Shown here: piece after piece, positions 11,336-23,400 of the stretch
Numbering within the stretch: position 1 is the stretch's first letter
Layout of the letters: the number at the start of each line of letters is the position of its first letter
Assembly: GCF_019649055.1 (NCBI RefSeq)
Contig: NW_026570245.1
Location: forward strand, 930,001-994,000
DNA length: 64,000 nucleotides
Reading direction: 5' to 3'
Source of the DNA: Paramacrobiotus metropolitanus
Taxonomy: Eukaryota; Tardigrada; Eutardigrada; Parachela; Macrobiotidae
Translations under genes and position numbers: made by a program
Notes under the pieces: generated by a model
Told to the model about the DNA's origin: nothing
Database searches by the model: none
Seen by the model: the letters and a program-made list of their open reading frames with translations, nothing else

Positions 11336-13493
11336 ATGGAGGAGCGCGTTCAACATCGTCTTTTGCAGCTCATTGAAGAGGAAGTTAACTCCGGACACAA
11401 TCGTACTTCCGATAAATCGCTAAAAGAACTGAAATCCATCTGTCGACAATCAGACGAATACGTGAAGGAAGCCTTTCGCCTGTTATGGGAGCATTTGTCC
11501 CAAGAACATGCAGAAATGCGCTGGAGCGCTTTCTTGTTGATCAGGGAGTTGTTTGATCGTTCCCATTGTTTCCGCGAACTTCTCATCGAGAACTTGAATG
11601 ACTACATGGTAAGCATTGCAAAGTGTACCTGTGAAAATAGCTTTTACAGTGTATATTGATCCACTTCGAACATTTTGCATTTTTTTGTAGGTTCTTGTTG
11701 CCGAGACTGATCGACGTAAACCGCTGCCAAAACCAAAAATCGTTGCTGATCGTCTGAAACAAGCATCCGTAGCGCTGTTTAAATCATGGACAGACAAATT
11801 TGGCTCAACCTATAAGAAACTCGATTTGGCGTACCGCTTTCTGGATGATACGAAGAAAATTGTTCATCCAGCCAGCTCAGCATCGTCGTTTTCCGATCTT
11901 TTCACACCGCGCACGGAATCACGAAATTCAACGATTCAGCAAAAGAAAATCGATGCAATTAAATCGCAAATATTGGAAAGTGAGGAGGAATTGGATAATC
12001 TAATGAACGAAACGGAAAATCTTTTCCGTATCGTTGTGCCTGATATTCTTCAGGATGCGTCGCCCAGTGTCGAGCAGACGAATTTGCGGGCGCATGGATT
12101 GCCGTCGACCGCGTCGTTCAGTATTCAGGTGGATTTAATCCCGCGCACCCTTCGCATGGAGCGGACTAGCGAGACTGAAGCGCTTATTGAGAAGATGGAG
12201 GAAAATGCGGTGCTGCTTAATGGGAAATGTCTCCCCTTGACGGTGCATTGGTTGAGTGTTTTGTCGAAGTCTGGCGCACAGCAGGAGGATGTGAAAATGT
12301 GTATCGATCTGAAACAGCGGATTGAAATCTTGCTGAGAAAAGCCGCTACGCTTGGGATTAATTTTTTGAATCGGAGTAAACGAAAAAAGGGTGATAGTGA
12401 TAGTGAAGAGGAAGATTTTGTCGACGTTCCGGAAGGGAGTTTTCAGGAAACCGAAATGGTCAATCTGGATGACGAATTGGTAATCATGTGTTGTTGCACT
12501 GTTTCGTGTTTAAAGAATTTTAGATATGTTCTTATGTGATCACTGGTTTTTGTGAACTATTGTTTTTGCACTTGATCTAGTTTTTAGTAAAGATTTTTTA
12601 CTGCGCCATAGTAAATTGTTTTATCGTTTATCAATTAACATGCAAGTATTTCTGTTATATTGTGAGTTTGTGTTGTTTATGTTATGTAATATGTACTGAT
12701 GTTTGCATTTTCACCTTCGACTTTTATCCGTTTGTAGAAACCCTCCACCTCTGGTGTGAACCCTGTATATCAAACAAGTTCGTCGGCAACTCTAGAGACG
12801 GTGCCTAAGATGAAGTCCGTATCGACGCGCGACGCACATTTGTCCGTGGCTCCTGTTGTTCCGTTCGGCCCAGATTTGGAAAGGTGGGGTGAGCCTTCCG
12901 ACAAACTGCCGGAGTTACCCGCCAACCCTAAAGTGGACGCTGTCCATCGTTTCTGGGCCGCCCCCGATACGGAAAAGGACTCGCCCAATTTACAGGTGGC
13001 AGAGTCTTTGTTGAGTCGCACGATGCCGTTTGCTGGTAAATTTGAACCGGTTAAATGGTTCTGTCGCGCTCCTTTGCCGAACGGACAACTGTGTCCACGT
13101 CAGGACCGTGTAAAGTGCCCGTTCCATGGAAAAATTATCGCCCGCGACGGGACAGGCACGCCCTCAGATGAAGAAGAGCGCCGGAAGGAGAGACTGGCGA
13201 AGGAGAGAGCCGAGGCGGAAAAAGTTCCTGACTGGCAGGAACCGGAATTCCTAAAAGATCTCGAAGCAGCAACGGGAAAGAATTTGAAAGTAGAGAAGCG
13301 GAAACCGCGAAAGCAGGACAATTTGACTGATCTGGCGGCGGAGGACAACACTCCGAAAAATCGTTTGGCCAAGAAGATTTTTGATAGAGCAGCGGTCAAA
13401 CGGGTAGCTGCAACGATGGATGCGGTGCAGAGAAAAAATGCCGCTGAGAAATTTCAGCATAATTGGAATTATGCCAGTATCTCTCATACATAA
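11336..13493 (+). CDS. UVSSA: UV-stimulated scaffold protein A (UVSSA)
   Basis: Three exons, 11336-11608, 11691-12479 and 12738-13493, all joined in phase 0, give 605 residues. The N-terminal 150 residues form the VHS/ENTH-like helical domain of UVSSA: LKELKSICRQSDEYVKEAF, QEHAEMRWSAFLLIRELFDRSH and later KKLDLAYRFLDDTKK match the family closely. Exon 3 carries the conserved C-terminal zinc motif near residues 458-480 (WFCRAPLPNGQLCPRQ...KCPFHG, a C-C-C-H site) followed by a Lys/Glu-rich helical tail. UVSSA joins RNA polymerase II stalled at lesions, stabilises CSB through USP7 and recruits TFIIH in transcription-coupled repair. The acidic Ser/Asp/Glu run near the end of exon 2 lies where TFIIH p62 binding is expected; that is inference. 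The start is the ATG that opens the conserved domain; another in-frame ATG lies 27 bases upstream. Confidence 0.92.
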
Positions 13494-14412
13494 AACTGTG
13501 ATTGTGCTGGTGAGTGGTGTGATTTTGCTGCGATTTTGTCTCATCTTAGGAGACGGTTTGTAATACCGGTGTAACATTTTTTTCAATGGAGACTTCCTTA
13601 ATAATTTTAGTGAATTTTTTAGCACTTTCTGGGCTCTGTATCTTTACCACGGGTAATTGTAATGTACTGTTATTAACTGAAATCAGCTGCGACAACTTAA
13701 TTACAGTTACAGAATGTTTCAAGTGCATGAATTAAATTGCATTTCGCAGCCCATAGTAGTTGGGATGTACTTGTACTTCTTTGACCCGGTCTTTGGAGAT
13801 GAGTAACTTGATTTGAAGGTATAGCTGTCCGTAAGGTCACATGCCGCCATCAGATTTTGTTTCGTTTTGATTCTCGATTGTTGCGCTCATTGCAAAATCA
13901 CCGCATATTCCTGTATCATCTACTAAGGGACATTTTTGTATTTAAACAAATGCGTCATCTGTCTCGTTTGCAAGTTTTGATTTCACTCTTGAGTGTTTCG
14001 TATGTGGAACGCACTGAGTCGCTCATCTCGTTCCTGCAGAGAGCCGGCGCTGGCCAGTTGGCGCGTCTTCGGACGGCGCTTGGATGCCAAAAATAGCTCC
14101 TCCTAGCTAACTAACCACAAATTGTGGGTGGATGTGAAAGTAATGACTGCGAAAAAAAACTGCGGATGGCATCCTGTACAGTTCGGTGTTTGATCATTTG
14201 GAGTGTGCGCACGGGGTGAAGCGGCAATTTGGCGATGCCATCGCCGTTTTTTGACTCTCACCCGCAAAAGGATTACATGCCGGTCCGGCGCCCAGTTACG
14301 GACTTCAGGATGTGTTTTGGACTGGATCTTGATTTTATCTCATGGGAACTTCTCTAATTCACCGGTGGAAGTAAATGGAGATCATTCGCTGTTTTATCTG
14401 ATAGAATAAATC
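13494..14412. other. Spacer between UVSSA and the ryanodine receptor
   Basis: About 920 bases holding the UVSSA 3' end and the promoter and leader of the ryanodine receptor. An ORF of 79 codons at 13857-14096 has no recognisable homology. Non-coding 5' exons of the ryanodine receptor may be here but cannot be told from sequence alone. Confidence 0.4.
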
Positions 14413-17400
14413 ATGGGTGATAATCCAGAGGCCGTTTCATCCGAACAGGATGATGTTTCATTCTTACGCACTGTAAGTTATGTACCATATAGATGGACCA
14501 GCTTAGCTACTGGCCGTCGGTCCTGAAAACGTTTTGCCTTAAAGAGTACATTACTAGCTTAGGCTTCACTATGCAAATGATTTAATATTGTCAAATGCAA
14601 CGATTACAGGATCAGCGGTTTTCGTTTTCATACATTTGATTTTATCGAACACATTTTCCTCATGAAATATTTTGTAATAAATTAGCAATTCGCGATATTG
14701 GTAACAGAAGTGGTTTAATCGGCATATATATACATTGCAAAAATTTGTATGCTTTATAATTTGTGAGAAAAGTTTTACAGAACACTGAGAATAACTGCGG
14801 TATTGACATTTGAATAGTAGATAAAGTTCGGGAGGTGGTGGGGATTAATTATTCCGGCATCCGTAATATTTTAGCCAGAGATAAAACAAGATTTAAGACT
14901 AATGTAATGAAGTCTCTTACGGTTAGTAAGTAACTCATTGCCAGTACTATTATTGAGTAGCTATATAGTATCATAAATTATTATTAGTAGTAAATTATTG
15001 CGCTTATGGTTTTCGAATTGTTAAAATAAATTAAAGGATTTTTAGTTATACAAGTGCATATTGTTACATCTTTTAGTAAAATATGCTTGCAATCTGGAAA
15101 GTTTGCTTTGTTAGGACGACATCATTTGCCTGAGCTGTACCGTCCAAACGGGCCGCGATGCTGGAACCGGAAGCGGTGAACGTGTATGTTTGGCCGCCGA
15201 AGGCTTCGGAAACCGGTACTGTTTTCTGGAAACCGTTTCCGATAAGGTACACTGTCCTGCGAAATCTTTTGTTATGCCTTAACAGCATTCATTGTCAGTC
15301 AGCGATAAAAAGATTCTGGGCGATAATGATTGACTTTTTGTACTGATTTACGCTTTCTTTTTTTATATGTACAGGGTACGAGATTTGTAACTAGGTATTC
15401 ATGAGTGAATGCTATAATATAGCATTCACTCATCATATAATATACTATGTATATTATACATAGTACGCTTAGGTGCGTTAACTGCAACTGAATCATGTGG
15501 AATTTTTAGTGGCCGTTATGAGATCAAAGCGTTGCGGAAGCGCTTTTGGGAATGCGCTTTAATGGGGTTGCGCTAGAGAGGGAGACATATTCTCGCTTAT
15601 GTCTGCGATCTAGTAGTAATCATCGGCAAATCCCAAAATAGTTGCTTGTTTTAGTCCGTGTTTAGCACTTGTTGTCATTACAAATAGTGATCATGATGCT
15701 GAGTGTACGTAGTGCAACAAAAAAACTATATACCGCTTTCCCGTCTCGTTAACTTACTACTACCAATACTATATAAATTAGCTATACTGTATTAACCATT
15801 ATTAATATACGATTATTCACTATGTTACTCGTACTTGCACAAAGTCTGTACATAAATCTGGCTTTTAGTTCGAAAATAAAGAAAATTTTCGAAAAATTGT
15901 CGCTATTTTATCGTAACGTAGCTATTAAATATGCCACATTTATACAGGGTACCCTCTACTTCTATAGCGACAACGTAGCCACCATACTGCGCACATTTTC
16001 GACAGTATATTTTTACTTGTTAATATGTACTCTGTATTTCATTCAAGTTGTCTCAAAATAGCTGACCAGTAAGTTAATAAACGTAGTTAAATGATGCAAT
16101 CAAGATTCATAATACAGGGTACTGAGGGTACCAGTCAAGGTTTTTATTTATGCTTTTATTACTGGTACATTAGTTTTTCATAGTAGTTAATAGAGTTCCG
16201 TAGTTGTTCCATACGGTGGACGTGAGGTGAAAAACTTTTAATGTTTTTTTTGTGTAGGATCGTCCCCCCGATTTGGCATCATGCATGCTCGTTATCGAGC
16301 AAGCACTTTCCGTGCGTGCCCTACAGGAAATGGTCAACGCCACTTCTGAATCGGTATATCGACTTGGCGGACTACGTTTTTCCGTGCTGGCAAAGTTCAA
16401 AATTTTTTCTATCCACACGATAGGGAACGCAATCTGGACACCGGACATTGTTATACGGTCATGCGGTGCTGCTCCGTCATTTCAACAGTGACATGGTAAT
16501 CAAATTATGACATGAATTTTTCGTTGAATTTTTTTACGCCAAAAATTACTGTAAGCTGGCATTACTAAGTACTGCGAGAAATAGGACTACCATGTTTACG
16601 TCCTGTTAAAATGAGAATTTGGTTATGACGATGTGTCTCGTAAGCATTTATTTTTCTTTAGTATCTCACATGTCTCAGCACCAGCTCATCCAGTGACAAA
16701 TTAGCCTTTGACGTGGGATTACGCGAGACCGCACAAGGCGAAGCCTGCTGGTGGACCATCCATCCCGCTTCGAAGCAGCGCTCGGAAGGCGAAAAGGTCC
16801 GGGTGGGCGATGACCTTATCTTGGTCAGCGTGGCAACCGAACGTTATCTGGTTAGTACATTCTTTGTGTTGTTGATGTGCAAACTGAGCTTCATCGTTTT
16901 GAAATTTCGGAACATTTTAATTTCCATTACGAATGCTGAATTATACCAAGAAAATTAATGTCGGTTAAATAATTTCAGCACACTCTGAAAACGGATGAAT
17001 GCTCCGTAATTGCATCGTTCCACCAGACATTATGGACCGTGCTACCCATCGCTTCCGGCAATGTTAAGAATAAATTTATCAGTTTCGTCTTTGGTCAGGA
17101 AGTGGTGCGTTTTTTCCACGGACATGACGAATGTATGACCATACCGGAGAATTGGTCCGATCATCCACAGCACAATTTAAAGTAATATTGCATATAAATT
17201 GAAATTATCGTGTGCGACTCAATATTCTGCCTGTTTTTTCAGTGTGATCGTCTATGAAGGCGGTGAAGCCCTGAACCGGGCTCGATCGCTGTGGAGGATC
17301 GAGCTAATCCGAAACCGGTAAGCTGTTTTTTTTGCTGTTTTCTATGCATCTCGTATTATAACGAGATGCATAGCGCAGCAATAAAGGATTGATTTATTTT

Positions 17401-20400
17401 TTAGTTGGAATGGTGGTTTTATCAACTGGAAGCAAGCCTTTCGCATTCAGCACATTACCACCGGACGGTTTATGAGCGTAACCGAGAATCCCACACCGGA
17501 ATCCGGGAAAAGTCGATGGCGGGTGTCATTGGTGCCGCGCAACCAGTCCAAACTTGAAGACACTGCATTCTTCCTGAAGGCCAACAAAGTCCGTCCATAC
17601 TGCGTACAAACCGGTAGTTTATGTGGTTTACGATGACACCTTTTTCCAGGACGATAAAGAGCATGGATTAGATGAGAAAGAGAAAGAAGAAGAAGGCATG
17701 GGTGCCAGTACGATTAAATACGGCGACACCATGTTCGTCATACAGCACTGCATTACTGGACTCTGGCTTTCATATGACGTAAGCGACAATTACATTTACT
17801 TATTTACACGTGTGCATTTTACGTTTTGGTTTAAAATGTTGTAATACTTCAGTGCTAATTTAATACAAAATGAGCATAATATGTACGTTTCAATAGACTG
17901 TGGAAGAAACTCGACGGGGTGTGGGAAAAGTGGAAGTCAAATATCTGTCCATGTCCGAAGAAGGTCACATGGATGATACGTTGTCGTTTACGCGGTCCCA
18001 ACATGAGGAGTCGCGATCGGCGCGGGTTATCCGCAAATGTGTTTATTTATTCAACAAATTTAACCGGTAGAGCTTATTATTAAATTTCAAATGTTAGTAG
18101 CGCAGACAGTTGACCTTTCATTTAGGGCCTTGGATGCACTGCAAAATCAGCCAACAGATTCACGAGGACGTACCGATTCCGTGGGACATGCACCGACACC
18201 ACGGTTTAACCTACGTGAAACCATTGATCTTCTCAAGGATCTGATTGGATATTTTGCCCAACCGGAAGACGGAACGGGTAAAATGTTGTTATTTTAAAAA
18301 CGAGACAAACTCCTGAAAAATTTATCCGGCAAAGGGCTTCTTGTTGCGCTCACTCATTTTATTTTAGATTTTTATTTGCAGAACATGAAGCAAAACAAGT
18401 TCATCTTCGCGCTTTGCGCAATCGACAGGATCTCTTCCAGCAAGAAGGCGTACTGAGCCTGGTTTTGGATACCATTGATAAAATCAGCGCTCTGACCAAC
18501 CATGGTATTTTGACCACGTACCAGGGTGACGAAGGAGGTTGGGATGAGATCTCCACGAACCTGTACTTACTGATTGGTAAATACCTTAATATTAAATAAT
18601 ATAACGCCTGCTTTAAATATTGTATTAATTAATTATACAATGTTTTTTGTTACAGCGGCAATGATCAAGGGCAATCACGGCAACTGCGCACAATTTGCTC
18701 AGTCGGCGCGCTTGAATTGGCTGTTCAGCCAATTGTCGCAGCAAGGCTCGGAAGGTGTGCTAGGAGTGTTGCACTGCGTACTGGTCGACAGTCCGGAAGC
18801 GCTTAACATGATCAGAGAAGATCATATTCGAGCGATTATTTCGCTTTTGGATCGAAGCGGACGCGATCATAAGGTGAGTGATTTTTTCCGATATACAAAA
18901 TTCGTACGGGACTTGTTTAGCGGAAACGCGACGTAGGTGTTGGATGTCTTGGGATCGTTGTGCGTGGGAAACGGTTTAGCTGTGCGTTCCAGCCAAAATC
19001 ACATCTGTCAGCATCTGCTGCCAGGAAAGGACCTGTTGCTGCAGACGAAATTGGTGGATCATGTGGCATCCATGCATCCTAACATCTATGTCGGCTATGT
19101 GGAAGGCTCGGCAATTTTCAAGAAATGGTATTTTGAGGCTATTGTGGATCATCTTGAACCGGTGTCCAATCATATGCCTCATGTGCGCAGTAAGTTATCG
19201 TAAGGTAAAAAATTACTGGAATTGTTACGTACTACTCTCACCTTATGTACATGTAGTGTAACAAAATCAAGTGCAACTTACAATTAGTGCAGTACACGTT
19301 CTCACTACCTAGTAACATACCCTAACCGGTAAGTAGTCACCACGGGCCTTAACTGAGCCGCCACACTACGACACTTCATATATTGATAGTGGATAACTGA
19401 AGATGTTATAGTACTGTAATACTGTATAAAGATAATAAATGCTAAAGTGTTAAAGAGATGCTCGAGTCCGGGACTCGAGCCCTTCTTTAACACTTTAGCA
19501 TTTATTGTTCGAATACTGGAATCGTACCGATTGTGAAGATATCACTTGAAAATCTTCACAATCAAAGCAAAGTATTGAACTGATACTGATAATCATCAAG
19601 TACTCGACAATTGACATGATTTGTGTATGATTTTGTTGAATAGTCGGATGGGCCAATACGGACGGGTATGTTCCCTATCCTGGAGGCGGTGAACGGTGGG
19701 GCACAAACGGTGTCGGCGATGACATGTTCTCATTTGGGTTCGATGGAATCAACATTTGGATCGGTAAGCGTATTATTGGATAGGTTTGTATTTTAATGTG
19801 CTTGCCTAAAGATTTTACGTTTTCGTAGGGGGTTATTCTCGAGCGGTTCGCATGTACGATCCGTCGATTACATCCGGCTTTCACAAAGGAGACATCGTTG
19901 GCTGCAACCTGGATCTGACGATTCCGGAAATTTCCTTCAGTCTCAATGGGATTCGCTTACGAGCTACAATCAGAAATTTCAATACAACCGGCATGTTCTT
20001 TCCGGTTGTCAGCATGTCGGCTAGATCCAGGTGAGTACAGTATCCTTTACATACGTACTGATACAAATACCCAATTTTCTACACCTAAAATATTTTTGGG
20101 GCTTAATTTATGTAATACGCAGTGTAATTCTGTTAACTAAAAATGGTAATGTGCGGTGTAATTCTTTTTACTAAAAATGCAAACATAACTATAGTTAATT
20201 TTATGCTCAAAATTATTGTTTGAACTTAACAAGTTTTAACAAGGACTACACTTGAATCGAAGGTTTGAATTTGCCAGTGCACTACGTTTTTTTGCCAAGT
20301 GTTAACCGTTTGATTACAACATTCTTCTTCTTTAGCGTCCGGTTCATGTTGGGAGGAGATCACGGTCGCTTGAAACACGGTCCACCATCCGGTTACTCGG

Positions 20401-23400
20401 CGGTTATTGAATCACTCTTACCGAAAGAAACTTTGCGCATCGAACCGCGCTTTTTCTTTGGCGACATTAACCGGTCGCTGTTGGCCGGACCGAGTCTGGT
20501 CCAGGAGAATGTGGGATTCGTCCCAGCTCCCATTGACACCAGCAGCGTTATTTTGCCCAATTACATTATGCAAGTGCGTGATCGTTTGGCGGAAAATATT
20601 CACGAACTATGGGGAATGAGTAAAATTGAAGCGGGATGGACGTACGGAGAAGTGCGAAACGACCCGCTCAAGCATCATCCAAATCTGACCGCCTTCAAGA
20701 ATTTACCTATTAGCGAACGGAACTATGATATTACATTGTCCGTGGAATTATTAAAGTAAGTTATCATTTCTCAGTCCTGCAATGTATACTTGAATAACCG
20801 TTGAGTTCATACCATTGCAAAATCACAAGTAAAATGCCATGATGGATGATTTTCTACTTCGGGTCAAACCGTAATATATGTGACTGATCGTGAATAGAAT
20901 ATACCCACAATATGTATAAAGGATACCCACAATATGTACAATATCGTAGAACAACGGTTTTATCGAGTCCCATTGAGATACATTCGCAAACGGGTATCCG
21001 GAAACATTTGCATATAGCGAAACGAATCAATTTTTTATTAAATCTGTTTCGTTCTTTTGCAGGTGCTTATTAGCACTGGGATATCATGTCAGCATGATCC
21101 CGACCGATGCTCGCATCCGCCAAATGAAGCTCTCCTCCACGTACACTCAACCCAACGGATACAAACCCGCCCCGCTGGATCTCTGCAGTATCCAATTATC
21201 ATCCAAAATGGAGGAACTTGTAGAAATCCTATCGGAAAACATCCATAACCTTTGGGCTAAAACGCGCATCGATCAAGGCTGGACATACGGATTGACCAAG
21301 CAGCCGGTGACCAAACGCAGTCCGCATTTGGTGCATTATGTCGATGTGGACGATACGATAAAGAAAATCAATCGGTTGCCAAATTCATTATAAACATGAT
21401 TGGGACTTTGAGTTGTAGTGTTTTTGTTTAAAATGTAGTGACACCGCGTGTGAAGCCGTTCGGACACTCCTGGCATTCGGCTACACCATTGAGCCACCAG
21501 CCGGGGATTCCGCTCATAAGCCGGGCGGTGCAGCCATGCGTGTGCCGGAAAAGAAGCAGATTACGCGGAGTTATCGGGCGGAGAAGACGTACGCGGTGAC
21601 GGAAGGGAAATGGTACTATGAATTCGAAGTGATGACCCATGGATACGCCAAGATCGGTTGGGCGCTGGTCGGATGTTCGGCCGGAATCGAAATGGGAGCC
21701 GATGAAAATTCATACGTCTTCGACGGATTATCGGTAAAAATATGTATTTTTCAGCAAAAAAATACAAGGGGACCTTGTTTTCAGCTAGCCATTGTTTACT
21801 ATTATACAGTGTATACTCACACAGTACGTTCCCTAATTCCGAATTTTTATTTGCCAGTTCACTGCAATATTTCTCCATTCTGCAACGCTATGTACAGATA
21901 CGTTAGCATAAAATAAGTTTACATATCGACACATATGGCTTATCATCGTTTCTTTGGTCGCTTAACAGATGTGTCTTTGATATCATCGCTTCGTGAATAG
22001 GGCCGGAAATGGCATCAAGGACCGGAACCTTTCGGTCGCCCGTGGCAAGTGGGCGATGTCTTAGGCTGCCTTCTGGACCTCCACGATAAAACCATCAGCT
22101 TCACATTGAACGGTGAACTGTTGGTGGATCCATCGGGCAACGAAGCCGCGTTCGAAAACGTCACAGCAGAATTAGGCGGATTCGTCCCGGCTTGTACACT
22201 GGGAGCCGGTGAACGGGGGCGATTTAATTTTGGACAGGATATCCATTCGCTTAAGTTTTTCACTGCCTGTGGTCTGCAAGAAGGATATGAGCCATTCTGC
22301 GTGTAAATAAAATCCTTTATTTTGGAGTCATATGTACTGACTGCGCCAGTACGGTAACCTGTTTCTGCATTTGTGTAGTAACATGACGAAACCGGTACCG
22401 TTTTGGTATGATCGGGAACAAGCGATGTTTGTGCCGGTGACCGATGAGAACAGCATGCTGGAGGTCAGCCGCATTCCCCCCACGGCTGGTGCTCCACCGG
22501 CGATTAAATTATCACGCCGCTCACAAGGAGTGTCCGACAGATTGCAAATGGAATTTCTGCGGCTTTCATTGCCGATTACGTGCCGTGAGCAATACATAAA
22601 GTATGTTTAAATCAGACGCAGTAATACAATTACTAACAATTTTGTAGTAGGCTGGCAGTGTCCAAGAATGAAATAAACCATCCTTCTGTAACCGATGTTG
22701 GTTCTTGCTGGCATGTTTCTGCAACGGTTAACACTATATTGTGTTTCGATAACTCTGAATAATTTTTGAAACAGATAGGCGTTACGGTACGCTATCGCTT
22801 TTTGCAAAAACCGTTTAATGAATTGTTCAATAATTATTACCTCATTGCTGCTAGCGACGAAGAGAAGCAACGCATGGTCCATGACCTGGAAATTGCTAAA
22901 CGAGCCACCCGGCGTAATCCTTCCGTCTCCCAACTGCAACGTCTTCCTGGTGCTATGGGCGGGAAGATTGAAGAGCACATGATTAGCGGCGGTTTCTCCG
23001 AGAACGATATTCAAGGTCTGACATCGCAAGGACGCTTCATCACGGAAGAATCGGTCGATATGATGGAGACGGGGGATATGGAACCCCCCGAACCGGTACG
23101 CAACGTCCCGTTGCCCCGCGGATCGATGGGTCCGGAAAAATTTCAACGACAGCGCGGTATCATGAAGAAAACGCAATCGCTGGATGTTAATGAGGATATG
23201 CAGATTAGTGTGCCGATTAATGCCAATCCCTATGCGACTGTACAGACCTCCAGCAAACGGATGCACCGGAGTAGCAGTGAAAATCGACTTCAGCCGGAAA
23301 CGTAAGCGAATGTTGGGAAATCTTTGTCGCATGCACGCAACGGTGGCTAATCGCACGCAGTTGAATGCTGTTTACGAGCAATACGAAGCTTGCTGCACTA

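Larger units (their letters stand above)
14413..18873 (+). other. RyR: RyR exons 1-12: N-terminal MIR and first RIH region
   Basis: Exons: 14413-14472, 15115-15246, 16258-16353, 16424-16495, 16662-16850, 16979-17181, 17243-17317, 17405-17778, 17897-18066, 18126-18277, 18382-18576, 18656-18873. The family's [39 protein letters not shown] and [20 protein letters not shown] are all present. This part forms the cytosolic gating ring at the top of the channel. The first two introns (14473-15114 and 15247-16257) are the long ones. They are AT-rich and hold a 33-base palindrome at 15401-15433 (15-base arms) and three copies of 'acagggta' (near 15371, 15945 and 16115), but no coding sequence. Exon 8 shows a one-base frame change near 17580-17625. 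Confidence 0.9.
18937..22600 (+). other. RyR: RyR exons 13-20: SPRY1, RYR repeats 1-2, SPRY2
   Basis: Exons: 18937-19189, 19644-19763, 19829-20030, 20336-20755, 21063-21374, 21439-21733, 22001-22302, 22379-22600. SPRY1 spans exons 13-16 (KWYFEAIVD...GWANTDGY...[13 protein letters not shown]). RYR repeats 1 and 2 follow with the paired signatures [19 protein letters not shown] and [23 protein letters not shown]2 is in exons 18-19 ([19 protein letters not shown]...[13 protein letters not shown]). In mammals these domains meet FKBP12 and the adjoining subunit. Intron 20031-20335 and intron 20756-21062 are just over 300 bases; the latter has a 16-base direct repeat (ATACCCACAATATGTA) near 20890-20940. 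Intron 19190-19643 carries two hairpins. Confidence 0.92.

Noticed and set aside
13857-14096. 79-codon plus ORF upstream of RyR
   Set aside because: No homology recognised, and it lies in the expected leader/promoter region of RyR.
15073-15288. Minus ORF of 71 codons
   Set aside because: Antisense shadow of RyR exon 2, which is strongly conserved on plus.
22607-23356. 249-codon minus ORF
   Set aside because: Antisense of RyR exon 21. The plus frame matches RyR linker sequence and splice phases; the minus protein resembles nothing.
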